Positions 21,899 to 30,079 of a stretch of DNA of 39,874 nt are shown in pieces. The first letter of the stretch is position 1. The number at the start of each line of letters is the position of its first letter. Below the pieces are notes generated by a model. That model saw only the letters and a list, made by a program, of their open reading frames with translations, ran no database searches and was not told the origin of the DNA. Source of the DNA: JAGVNX01 sp035290965 (GTDB taxonomy: Archaea; Iainarchaeota; Iainarchaeia; Iainarchaeales; GCA-2688035); assembly GCA_035290965.1 (NCBI GenBank), contig DATDTD010000034.1:1-39874 (forward strand), in the 5' to 3' direction. Made by a program: the position numbers and the translations under genes.

Positions 21899-22438
21899 TT
21901 ACTCTGCTTTCCGCTTTGTTCCGATTACTTTTTTTCCTTTTTCCTGCGGGACAATGCGTATTTTTGCATTTTTGAATTTTTTCCCCAGCTCTTTTCCCTT
22001 CTGCGCCCAATCCAAGGCGACTGCAAGCGCTGCTATTTCCGAGTGCGGCTGCTGGGTTACTGAAATGTTTGCATCTGCTTTGTGGTAAACTTCTGTTTCC
22101 ACTTTTTGCGAGCCTATAATAACCAGGATTTTTTTCTGCTTTCTTATTTTTGCAGTGCACTTTTCAAGCGGCAGCCCGTACATTGTAAGGTGAATGGAAA
22201 AAAATTTTTTCTTTTTGTATTCCTGCAGTGTTTTTTTCCAGGAATCAGTGAATTCTATTTCAAAATTCGAACCCCAGTTTTTGTTCACTCCGAAAACAGT
22301 TTTCCTTATCTGCGCATCTTCATTTCCCTCTATTATTATTTTTTGTGCGCCGAATGCGCGCGCCACTAGCGCGCAGTGGCTCGTAACTCTGTAATCGCGT
22401 ATGTCGCGGTGCCCGTATCTTAAGATAACAATCTGCAT
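21899..22438 (-). CDS. trm56: tRNA (cytidine(56)-2'-O)-methyltransferase
   Basis: Archaea-specific SPOUT enzyme that methylates the 2'-OH of C56 in the T loop of tRNA using SAM. The N-terminal signature LRYGHRDIRDYRVTSHCALV is diagnostic, then FFSIHLTMYGLPLEK, and the SAM-binding knot KILVIIGSQKVETEVYHKAD with NISVTQQPHSEIAALAVALD. The length of 179 residues matches the family. ATG 22438 has GGGTGA 7 nt upstream. It is on the same strand as tfe, which starts 60 bp downstream, so they are probably cotranscribed. Confidence 0.95.
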   Translation of the reverse strand: MQIVILRYGHRDIRDYRVTSHCALVARAFGAQKIIIEGNEDAQIRKTVFGVNKNWGSNFEIEFTDSWKKTLQEYKKKKFFSIHLTMYGLPLEKCTAKIRKQKKILVIIGSQKVETEVYHKADANISVTQQPHSEIAALAVALDWAQKGKELGKKFKNAKIRIVPQEKGKKVIGTKRKAE

Positions 22439-22533
22439 TTGAAATTCACCCGGCTTTCTGCTTTAAGGCAATACTAATATGCTTTTTATAGTTTTTTAAC
22501 TACTTCTCTTTAATTGTTTTTGAGTGATTTGCA

Positions 22534-23895
22534 ATGCTCGACCTTGAGTTCATAAGAAAAAATCCTTCTTCTGCAAGGGAAAATCTTGAAAAGCGCCAAA
22601 ACGAAGAGATTCTTGTTTTTTTCGACGAGCTCATTGAAAAGGATGTCCTCTGGAGAAAGTTAAAGGCAGAGGCTGATTCTTTGCGCAACAAGCGCAATGT
22701 TCTCTCACAGGAAATAAACACGGCAAAAAAAGCCAATCAGAATATTTCTTCCCTGCTTTCAGAGGCGCAGGAAATTCCGTGCAAAATCGACTCTGCGGAA
22801 GCACAGGCAATTTCCCTGAAGGGGCGTTGCAATTTTCTTCTGCAAAGGCTTCCGAACCTTTTGCACGAAACAGTTCCCTTTGGAAAGGATGATTCTGAAA
22901 ACATTGTAATAAAAAAATCCGGTTCTCCTCCGAAGCAGAATTTTGAAGTAGTGCATCACGGCCAGCTTGCCGCTGCTTTGGGAGTTGCGGATTTTGAGCG
23001 CGCAGTAAAGATTTCGGGAACTGGTTTTTTCTTTTTGAAAGGGGAGCTTGCCCTTCTCGATCTGGCTTTGCAGCGCTTTGCAATCGACCTGCTTGTGAAA
23101 CAGGGTTTTATTTTAATCCAGCCGCCTTTGCTGATGCATAAAAAGCCCTATGAGGGAGTCGCCCCCTTGGGGGACTTTGAAAGCGTGATGTACAAGGCTG
23201 AGAACGAGGATTTGTATCTGATTGCAACTTCGGAGCATCCTTTGACAAGCATGTACATGGACGAGATTCTGCCAGAAGAAAAACTGCCAATAAAAATGGC
23301 GGGTGTTTCCCCCTGTTTCAGGCGCGAGATTGGAAAGCACGGTTTGGATGAAAGGGGATTTTTCAGGGTTCACCAGTTCAACAAAATTGAACAGATTATC
23401 CTCTGCAGGCAGGAGGATTCTTATAAATGGATTGAGGCTTTGAGGAAGAATGCGGAAAGCCTTTTGTCTGCGCTTGGAATTCCATGGAACACTGTCAATG
23501 TCTGCACAGGGGATATGGGAATTGTTGCCGCAAAAAAATACGACATTCAGGGATGGTCGCCAAGGGAAAAGAAATACATTGAATTAATGTCCTGCAGCAA
23601 CTGCACTGATTATCAGGCTGTGGGCCTTAACATCAAATACAGGCTCAAAAACCAGGAGAAAAAATTCGTGCACACTCTGAACAGCACAATGATTGCAACA
23701 ACAAGGGCTTTGCGCATTATAATTGAAAATTACCAGACAAAGCAGGGAACAATAAAAATTCCTTCAGTTCTCCAGAAATACATGAACGGCATCAGGGAAA
23801 TAAAGCCCGCGGAAAAGCCAAAGCAGGCGCAGAAGGCAGGGAAAAAACCTGTAAAAAAGCCGCCAGTTAAAAAGGCAAAAAGGCGCAAAAACTAG
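22534..23895 (+). CDS. serS: seryl-tRNA synthetase (typical class II)
   Basis: Charges tRNA-Ser. The N-terminal coiled coil that reads the tRNA long arm is at residues 27-100, motif 2 is GVSPCFRREIGKHGLDERGF, and motif 3 lies in NSTMIATTRALRIIIENYQT. It is the common SerRS form, not the rare methanogen type. The length of 453 residues includes a Lys/Pro-rich tail of about 35 residues after the catalytic core (PVKKPPVKKAKRRKN), like those of several small proteins here. ATG 22534 is the first codon. Confidence 0.95.
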   Translation: MLDLEFIRKNPSSARENLEKRQNEEILVFFDELIEKDVLWRKLKAEADSLRNKRNVLSQEINTAKKANQNISSLLSEAQEIPCKIDSAEAQAISLKGRCNFLLQRLPNLLHETVPFGKDDSENIVIKKSGSPPKQNFEVVHHGQLAAALGVADFERAVKISGTGFFFLKGELALLDLALQRFAIDLLVKQGFILIQPPLLMHKKPYEGVAPLGDFESVMYKAENEDLYLIATSEHPLTSMYMDEILPEEKLPIKMAGVSPCFRREIGKHGLDERGFFRVHQFNKIEQIILCRQEDSYKWIEALRKNAESLLSALGIPWNTVNVCTGDMGIVAAKKYDIQGWSPREKKYIELMSCSNCTDYQAVGLNIKYRLKNQEKKFVHTLNSTMIATTRALRIIIENYQTKQGTIKIPSVLQKYMNGIREIKPAEKPKQAQKAGKKPVKKPPVKKAKRRKN

Positions 23896-24006
23896 TTTTT
23901 TTAATCCTTGCCGTGCAGATTTATCTTAATAGAAAACAGGGTTTTTTTGCTGTTTTTGCAGGTTTGCTTAATATTTTTGTTTGTCCATTATTTTTTGCCC
24001 TTTAAT

Positions 24007-24080
24007 GGGCCCATAGCTCAGTCTGGTAGAGCAGCGGCCTTTTAAGCCGCGTGTCGTGGGTTCAAATCCCACTGGGCTCG
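24007..24080 (+). tRNA. tRNA-Lys (TTT)
   Basis: Acceptor GGGCCCA/TGGGCTC with one G-T pair, D arm AGCTCAGTCTGGTAGAGCA, anticodon stem GCGGC/GCCGC with loop CTTTTAA, T arm GTGGG/CCCAC, and discriminator G73. No intron. CCA is not encoded. 74 nt. It shares its first 27 bases with the next tRNA-Lys gene. Confidence 0.95.
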
Positions 24081-24141
24081 CAGCCGCGCTTTTCTTTTTA
24101 AAAAAGAAGAGTGCAGTTAATATGCAGGAATAACAACAGCA

Positions 24142-24252
24142 GGGCCCATAGCTCAGTCTGGTAGAGCACCTGACGGAAAATTTTTTGTTAAAGATTTTTT
24201 CCGGGTGAACCTCTTAAGCAGGGCGTCGAGGGTTCAAATCCCTCTGGGCTCG
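24142..24252 (+). tRNA. tRNA-Lys (CTT) with a 37-nt intron at a non-canonical site
   Basis: The same acceptor and D arm as the tRNA-Lys (TTT) gene. The anticodon loop CTCTTAA follows C31, and its 3' stem is GCAGG, while the 5' stem reads CCTG and then breaks. A 37-nt insert at 24173-24209 separates positions 30 and 31, and it can itself form CGGAAAA/TTTTCCG. Removing it gives a normal 74-nt tRNA with stem CCTGC/GCAGG. Discriminator G73. Confidence 0.88.
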
Positions 24253-24292
24253 TCCTTTAATTTTTGTCGGAGAAAAATAATAACTGGTTTTT

Positions 24293-25918
24293 ATGGCTGA
24301 AGAGGAATCCTTATTCTGGGCTGACCAGATTGCCCGAAAAATAATTGAAAGAAAAAAATTCTTTTTCACTGAGGAAAAAACTCCCAAGCTGAAAAACTGG
24401 GCAGTAAAATCAAGTTCCTCTCTTTCAGGGGTTCTGCACATTGGCAGGCTTTCCGACCTTATAAGAAGCGAGGCTGTTTTCCGCGCTTTGAAGGAGCAGG
24501 GTTTTCCATCTGAATTCATTTATGTTACTGAAGACATGGATCCTTTAAGAAAAATTCCAAAAGGCGTTCCCTCCAATTTTGAAAAATACATCGGTGCGCC
24601 TGTTTCAGACATTCCGGATCCATGGGGCTGCCACAAAAGTTATGACAAGCACTACCTTGAGGCTTTCCTGAATACTGTTTCAAAATTCCTTTCAGAACAG
24701 CCAAAGGTTTATTCAATGCGCGAGGAATACAAAAAAGGCTCTTTCAATGAAGGCATTCTTTCTTTGATGAAGCAAAGCTCTGAATTGCTTGAAATAATAA
24801 ACAAGTTCAAGCAAACCCCTATTGAAGGAAACTGGATTCCATGGAAGCCTGTCTGCGAGAACTGCGGAAAATTGCAGACAACAAAAACAATTTCCTTTGA
24901 CGGAAAAACAGTTGAATATAAATGCGAGGATTATAAATTTGAAACAATGACTGCAAAGGGCTGCGGGCATCGCGGTTATTCGGAACTGAAAAAGGCAAAC
25001 GGAAAAATGCCCTGGAAATCAGAATGGGCAATGCAGTGGAAGCTCTGGCACGTCTGTTCAGAGGGCGCGGGAAAAGAATATGAAAGCAGAAACTCTGCTT
25101 TCTGGATCAATGCGGAAATATGCGAAAAACTTCTGCACTTTCCAATGGCAGAGCCGATTTTTTACGAACACCTGATTGTTGACGGCGTAAAAATGAGCGC
25201 TTCTCTCGGGAACGTTGTTTATCCGCATGACTGGGTTGCTGTTTCAAGGCCGGAAACTCTCAGGCTTCTTTACCTGAAAAAATTAATGAAAACAAGGAGC
25301 TTTTCCTGGCGCGAAGTTCCCTTGCTCGAGCTCGAGCTTGACAGGCTTTTTGAAAGCGTTGCGGAAAAAAAAGGCTCTGAAAAAGAGCTTGAGCAGAACA
25401 AAAAATTATTGCATTTTGTAGAAATGAAATCCCGTCCATTGCCTGTCCCGAAGCCTGATTTTTCAACTGCAATAATGCTTGGGCAGTTATTTTCTGAAAA
25501 CAGGCAGGCGCTTGAAATGCTTGAAAGCATGGGCGTTGCATCCGGAAAGGAATCCAAAAAGGAAAAGGAATTCCTTTCCGAAAGGCTTGGGCTTGCACGG
25601 GAATTCGCAAAAAAGTTTCTCCCTGAAGAGCAGAAAATAAGCTTTGCTCCTTTGCAGGAAATTGATTCAAAAAAAATTGGCGCGCAGGAAAAAGCCCTGT
25701 TTCCGGAAATTTCAAAAAAGATTCTTGCCTCAAAAACCGCAGAGGAAATCCAGTCGCTTGTTTTTTCAGAAGCAAAGGCAAATAATTTAGAGCCCAAAAA
25801 ACTTTTCTCCGCGCTTTACACTGCAATCCTGAACAAGGAAACAGGGCCGAGATTCGGAAGCCTTGTTTTTGCCTTTGGAAAGGAAAAAGTCTGCTCACGC
25901 CTCTTGGAAATAAAATAA
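24293..25918 (+). CDS. lysS: class I lysyl-tRNA synthetase
   Basis: Charges tRNA-Lys using the class I fold found in most archaea and some bacteria. The HIGH motif is present as HIGRL (SGVLHIGRLSDLIRSEAVFR) and KMSKS as KMSASLGN. A zinc-like insert has Cys residues in CENCGK and later GCGHRGY. The C-terminal helical domain binds the anticodon. The length of 541 residues is normal. Both tRNA-Lys genes lie directly upstream, the nearer one only 40 bp away. ATG 24293. Confidence 0.96.
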   Translation: MAEEESLFWADQIARKIIERKKFFFTEEKTPKLKNWAVKSSSSLSGVLHIGRLSDLIRSEAVFRALKEQGFPSEFIYVTEDMDPLRKIPKGVPSNFEKYIGAPVSDIPDPWGCHKSYDKHYLEAFLNTVSKFLSEQPKVYSMREEYKKGSFNEGILSLMKQSSELLEIINKFKQTPIEGNWIPWKPVCENCGKLQTTKTISFDGKTVEYKCEDYKFETMTAKGCGHRGYSELKKANGKMPWKSEWAMQWKLWHVCSEGAGKEYESRNSAFWINAEICEKLLHFPMAEPIFYEHLIVDGVKMSASLGNVVYPHDWVAVSRPETLRLLYLKKLMKTRSFSWREVPLLELELDRLFESVAEKKGSEKELEQNKKLLHFVEMKSRPLPVPKPDFSTAIMLGQLFSENRQALEMLESMGVASGKESKKEKEFLSERLGLAREFAKKFLPEEQKISFAPLQEIDSKKIGAQEKALFPEISKKILASKTAEEIQSLVFSEAKANNLEPKKLFSALYTAILNKETGPRFGSLVFAFGKEKVCSRLLEIK

Positions 25919-25956
25919 GCAATTATAAAGATTTGCACTCCCATTTTATTGTTCCT

Positions 25957-26030
25957 GAGGATATAGCTCAGCCTGGTAGAGCAATCGGCTGAAGACCGGT
26001 GTGTCGCGGGTTCAAATCCCGCTATCCTCA
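25957..26030 (+). tRNA. tRNA-Phe (GAA)
   Basis: Acceptor GAGGATA/TATCCTC, D arm AGCTCAGCCTGGTAGAGCA, anticodon stem ATCGG/CCGGT with loop CTGAAGA, T arm GCGGG/CCCGC, and discriminator A73. 74 nt, no intron, no encoded CCA. It lies 38 bp after lysS. Confidence 0.94.
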
Positions 26031-26034
26031 CAGC

Positions 26035-26092
26035 CTTTCTTTGCAGAGCAAAGAAAGCCTGGTGAAAGAAAGCGTTTTCTTTCAGAAAACGC
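26035..26092 (+). terminator. two consecutive perfect hairpins after tRNA-Phe
   Basis: CTTTCTTTG/CAAAGAAAG (26035-26043, 26049-26057; loop of 5) and GCGTTTTCT/AGAAAACGC (26072-26080, 26084-26092; loop of 3). Likely transcript ends or processing sites after the tRNA, before the glycosyltransferase gene. Confidence 0.5.
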
Positions 26093-26135
26093 GCGTTCGC
26101 TTCGCTCACATTTAAAAAAAATCAGGAGTTTTTTT

Positions 26136-26774
26136 ATGACTGAAGAAAAAGTAAAAATCGGGATCTGCATTCCCTTGTACAACCAGGTGCCGAGCGTTTT
26201 CTTTATCCACTTTGTTTCCTTTTTCGTTGAAACCGCAAGAAAATACTCCCTGGAAATTTTCCAGGTCGATTCAACAGTTGTCGACGTTGCAAGGAATGTC
26301 CTTGTCGAAAACTTTTTGCAGAGCGACTGCACGCACATGCTTTTCCTTGATTCTGACATGGTTTTTCCCCCGGATATTGTCGAGCTGCTTTTGAAGCGCG
26401 ACAAGGACGTTGTTTCGGGATTGTATTTCCTGCGCAAAATGCTTCTCCCGTGCTTCAGGTTTTTCAAGGACGGAAATTACCAGAGCAGCTATGATTTTCC
26501 GAAAGACTCTTTGATAAAAGTCGATGCATGCGGCCTGGGCTGCATTTTAATAAAACGGAAAGTCCTTGAAAAAATTTCCGAGCAGAATCCCGGCAAGCCG
26601 TTTTTTTTCACGAAATACGAGCAGGGCTCAAGGGTAAAAATAATGGGGGAAGACACTGTTTTCTGCGAGCTTGTAAAAAAAGCCGGCTTTGAAATTTTTG
26701 TTGACACAGGCATTATTCTCGGGCATTTCGGCGGGATTATTCCCGATGCAAGGTTTCGGGGCTATATTTACTGA
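26136..26774 (+). CDS. GT2-like glycosyltransferase
   Basis: A 212-residue GT-A fold enzyme that moves a sugar from a nucleotide-sugar. KIGICIPLYNQVPSVFFIHF is the first strand, the DxD-type motif is MLFLDSDMVFPPDIVELLL, and ACGLGCILIKRKVLEKI and KIMGEDTVFCELVKKAGFEI follow the family pattern. No membrane helix, so it is a soluble transferase. The start has AGGAG 8 nt before ATG 26136. The large surface protein follows and might be a target, but no link is shown. Confidence 0.83.
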   Translation: MTEEKVKIGICIPLYNQVPSVFFIHFVSFFVETARKYSLEIFQVDSTVVDVARNVLVENFLQSDCTHMLFLDSDMVFPPDIVELLLKRDKDVVSGLYFLRKMLLPCFRFFKDGNYQSSYDFPKDSLIKVDACGLGCILIKRKVLEKISEQNPGKPFFFTKYEQGSRVKIMGEDTVFCELVKKAGFEIFVDTGIILGHFGGIIPDARFRGYIY

Positions 26775-26862
26775 TTTTTTTTAGTTTTTTTTTATTTTCA
26801 GAATTTCAGCACCAGTGAATGCAATGCTGTGCCTTTAAATTTTTTTCTTGTTTATTACTAAT

Positions 26863-28977
26863 ATGAATTTTGCAAAAATTTTTGCAATTGCACTTCTTTT
26901 ATGCTTTGCACAGGCGGCTTTTGCCGCAGCGCCCGCTGTTTCTTCTTCAACGCATCCTGTCCAGGAAAAATGGTATAACAGCACTGTGGCTTATGTTTCC
27001 TGGGTTCCTGTTGAAGGTGCGGCCTCTTATGTTTATGCTTACGATTCAAGCCCGGATACTGTTCCTGGCAATTCAAATGCTATTGCCAAAACGGGATTGA
27101 CTCTGCCCCCAAAGGCGGACGGAACATGGTTTTTTCATGTAAAAGCGCTTGGTTCTTTCGGCTCTTCAGACACAGCGCATTTCAAGATTCAAATTGACAC
27201 ACAGGGGCCCACACAGCCCCAGCCGACAGCAACCGCAAGGCAGGACGGGATTTTTTTGGAATGGACTCCTTCTGAGGACAGCCTTTCCGGCGCAAGCAGT
27301 TATACGCTTTACAGAAGCCTGACAATGAATTTCACTATCAGGGATATTTCAGTAAAAAAATTCGGCCCCTTCAGCGGCACTAGTTACTTAGACACAAATG
27401 ACATGGAAGAGGGAAGGACTTATTTTTACAGGCTTATTCCCATTGACAACGCAGGAAACACAGGCATCATGACCAAGGAATTCAAGGCAGCAATGCCGAC
27501 AACCTGCACTCTCGGAATTGTTCTGGATGCAGGCATTGCCTCAGACAAAAAAACCCTTTTGGTCGGCATAACAGCGCAGCAGCCGATTTATTATTCCAGC
27601 TTACGGATTGTGACTCCGGACAACAACAAAGTCACACTGTTTACTGACAATTCAAATTACACTTCTTGGGACGGAAATTTTGACCTGAGCAGCTCAAGCC
27701 AGGGCAAAGGCCTTTTGATCCTGAGAGCAAGCGAGTTTTACGGCGACAACTGCGATGCAAACAAGGAATTTGTTTTTGATACAGCTTTGCCAAGCGTTAA
27801 TTTTGTTTTCCCAAAAAACTACAGGGAAGAAGTCAATGGGGTTGTCGGAATAAAAATCAGCGCTGAAGACTCCGGAACTTTCAAATCAGGAATCAGTTCG
27901 GTTTCGCTGTCGTACAAGGCAAACGCAAACTGGATTTCACTGGGAAATGCGGTTCAGGATTCAAACGGCGTGTATTCGCTTCCATGGAATACTGCCGGGC
28001 TGGCAAACGGCTATTACACTCTCAAAGCAGAGGTTTCCGACAATGCCGGAAATCTTGTTGAAAAAACAAAGGAAGTCTGGGTTTTCAATACAACTGAAAT
28101 TGCCGCAGACACAAACACCCTGATAAGCGCTGTTTCGCGGGAAGCCGCAAACGCCAAGGAAAAAAAGAGCCTTTTGCTTTCCTTCGGAATTGATTCAAAC
28201 TCTTTTTCAGGCCCGCAGGAAGAGGGGCAGGAAAAGCTTGATTCTGCAAAGCAGGCACTTGCGGAAAGGCGCTTTGAGGAAGCAAAGCAGCTTGCAACAC
28301 AGGCAAGAAATCTTTTTTTGCAGGCAAACTCTGCGGTTTCGCTTGAACAGGCTGCTTCCGAGGATTTTATTTTCAACAAGCAGCAGATACAGATTCTGCT
28401 TGAAGCTGCAAGAGTTTCCCCGGAAATAATCCCGAACTCTGTCCTGCTGATAAAGCAGTCAAAGGTTTCCCGCGCCCTGAGGGTTTTCAAGGTTACTGAT
28501 TCGGGCAATAATTATTACAAGGCTGCAATCGTTGTTTCCTTTAATTTTCCGAGGACCTTCCTTGCGGACAACAACATCGGCACTCTGCAGGTTTTGGAGA
28601 TTATTCCAAAGGACTTTGCAGCAAGCGCCTCCCAATTGGCAGGCAATGCTGATTTCAATGTCATTGTTGCAGATCCCCAGATTGTTTTTTACCTTGACAA
28701 GGCTTTTTTCGATTCAAACAGACAGATTGTTTATGCTTTGAAGCAGTCTTTTTCAGAATCAGAGGCAATGCGCTTTATTTCAACCAGCACAGTAAACAAG
28801 TTTCTTGCCCCGCCTGTTTTAATCGGCTCCCAGTATGCGATTTCTGCCCTGTCCTTTGATTTTAACCTTGTTCTCATTGCGGCTGCTGCAGTCATCATAA
28901 TTGCAGTTATACTGGCCCTTCTCTGGTTTTTAACGAAAAGAAAAAAGCAGCCCAAATCAGCTTTGAAGAAATGGTAA
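26863..28977 (+). CDS. large surface protein with FN3/Ig-like domains and C-terminal anchor
   Basis: A 704-residue exported protein. The first 22 residues are a signal peptide (NFAKIFAIALLLCFAQAAFA). A fibronectin type III-like domain is near residues 110-205 (IFLEWTPSEDSLSGASSYTL), then Ig-like sheets (VNGVVGIKISAEDSGTFKSG), an acidic/Ala helical stretch around 440-490 likely to be a stalk, and a C-terminal membrane helix (LVLIAAAAVIIIAVILALLW) with a Lys-rich tail inside the cell. This is the plan of an S-layer-linked or adhesion protein. A TTTAAATTT box lies about 26 bp before ATG 26863. Confidence 0.82.
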   Translation: MNFAKIFAIALLLCFAQAAFAAAPAVSSSTHPVQEKWYNSTVAYVSWVPVEGAASYVYAYDSSPDTVPGNSNAIAKTGLTLPPKADGTWFFHVKALGSFGSSDTAHFKIQIDTQGPTQPQPTATARQDGIFLEWTPSEDSLSGASSYTLYRSLTMNFTIRDISVKKFGPFSGTSYLDTNDMEEGRTYFYRLIPIDNAGNTGIMTKEFKAAMPTTCTLGIVLDAGIASDKKTLLVGITAQQPIYYSSLRIVTPDNNKVTLFTDNSNYTSWDGNFDLSSSSQGKGLLILRASEFYGDNCDANKEFVFDTALPSVNFVFPKNYREEVNGVVGIKISAEDSGTFKSGISSVSLSYKANANWISLGNAVQDSNGVYSLPWNTAGLANGYYTLKAEVSDNAGNLVEKTKEVWVFNTTEIAADTNTLISAVSREAANAKEKKSLLLSFGIDSNSFSGPQEEGQEKLDSAKQALAERRFEEAKQLATQARNLFLQANSAVSLEQAASEDFIFNKQQIQILLEAARVSPEIIPNSVLLIKQSKVSRALRVFKVTDSGNNYYKAAIVVSFNFPRTFLADNNIGTLQVLEIIPKDFAASASQLAGNADFNVIVADPQIVFYLDKAFFDSNRQIVYALKQSFSESEAMRFISTSTVNKFLAPPVLIGSQYAISALSFDFNLVLIAAAAVIIIAVILALLWFLTKRKKQPKSALKKW

Positions 28978-28982
28978 AAAAA

Positions 28983-29228
28983 TTATGGCCTGCGCCCTCT
29001 TCTCTGCTTCGGAGCATTTACTATTCTGAACTTGCCTTTTTTCAGTTTTCCGCCTTTTATTTTTTTCATTAAGCCGCTTACTGCTTTTTCCATTGCCAAT
29101 CCCGGGGATTGTTTGTATAAAGCAAGTGAAAGGCCGCGGGCTTCCGCAGTTTTTCCTTTTTTAATAAGTTCTTGGATTTTTTTGCGTGCAGCCAAAAAAG
29201 CCGCAAGCCGTTTTTCTTTTTGGTTCAT
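28983..29228 (-). CDS. small basic helical protein, 81 residues
   Basis: Lys/Arg-rich helical protein (RLAAFLAARKKIQELIKKGK, MKKIKGGKLKKGKFRIVNA) ending in KQRRGRRP. Not recognised. ATG 29228 lies 28 bp after the KaiC-like gene's stop on the same strand, so it is likely the last gene of the RelA/KaiC operon. It may bind RNA or DNA, judged by composition. Confidence 0.58.
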   Translation of the reverse strand: MNQKEKRLAAFLAARKKIQELIKKGKTAEARGLSLALYKQSPGLAMEKAVSGLMKKIKGGKLKKGKFRIVNAPKQRRGRRP

Positions 29229-29255
29229 AAAAAACCAGTGCAGAATCAGCAGGAT

Positions 29256-29996
29256 TCAGGTTTCCGCGTATTCTTCCTCTATGCTCTTTATTTTTATTCC
29301 CTTCTGGGTTATTTCAAGGGGATGCAGATCTTCAGAATGCTTTGTTGCGCGCATTTTTCTTATGTGCAGAGTCCTGTTGCTCTGGGTTCCAACTCCCATG
29401 TAATGCAGCATTATTACCCCGTCAACAACGTATTCTTCAACGCCGTATTTTCCGAATTTTGTAGTCCCTTCCTGTATTTCGGAAGTGAGCAGGGCGGTTG
29501 TTCCGCTTCTCATGAGCATATAGCTTAATTTCAGAATAGCCTTTCTCACATCGTTAACATTTTCAAAATTGAATCCGAGCGCGGGAATAGAATCTATTAC
29601 TACTCTTTTTGCCCCGATTCTTTTTATTACGCGCATTACTTCCAGGAGAAGCTTGTCGACATCATAGCCAGTTACAGGCAGGGCGTATTCTTCCTGCGAG
29701 GGCATTCCTATTTTTGCAATCGACCCGTCTACAATCTGTATTTTTCCCTGCTGTTCAAGCTTTTTCAAATCCCATCCGAACCTCAAAACATCCTCTCTTA
29801 TGAGATCAGGCCTTTCATCGAGAGTAACATAAACTCCCGGCTCTGAATACTTGCTTGCGCCCTCGTAAATATACTGCATGCAAAAAATCGTTTTTCCGGT
29901 TCCGCACGCCCCGCTTATCAGAACGCTTCTCCCTTCCGGAAAGCCGCCCTCAATGAGCTCGTCAAGCCCCAAAATTCCCGTCTGGACTCTTTTCAT
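29256..29996 (-). CDS. KaiC-like RecA-family ATPase
   Basis: A 246-residue single-domain KaiC/RadA-like ATPase, common in archaea as a signalling or regulatory ATPase. Walker A is SGACGTGKTI, preceded by the family start VQTGILGLDELIEGGFPEG. A catalytic Glu pair is seen in YVTLDERPD, Walker B is RVVIDSIPAL, and GTTALLTSEIQEGTTKFGKY follows. The start is ATG 29996, 83 bp after the RelA-like gene on the same strand. Binding partner unknown; a link to the stress operon is inferred. Confidence 0.88.
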   Translation of the reverse strand: MKRVQTGILGLDELIEGGFPEGRSVLISGACGTGKTIFCMQYIYEGASKYSEPGVYVTLDERPDLIREDVLRFGWDLKKLEQQGKIQIVDGSIAKIGMPSQEEYALPVTGYDVDKLLLEVMRVIKRIGAKRVVIDSIPALGFNFENVNDVRKAILKLSYMLMRSGTTALLTSEIQEGTTKFGKYGVEEYVVDGVIMLHYMGVGTQSNRTLHIRKMRATKHSEDLHPLEITQKGIKIKSIEEEYAET

Positions 29997-30079
29997 TTTC
30001 TCGCCAATACTAATTTTCCCTTTCTGTTTAATAAGGCTTTTGTTTTCTGCGGGACTCTGCAATTTTTTTCTTTTCCGCG

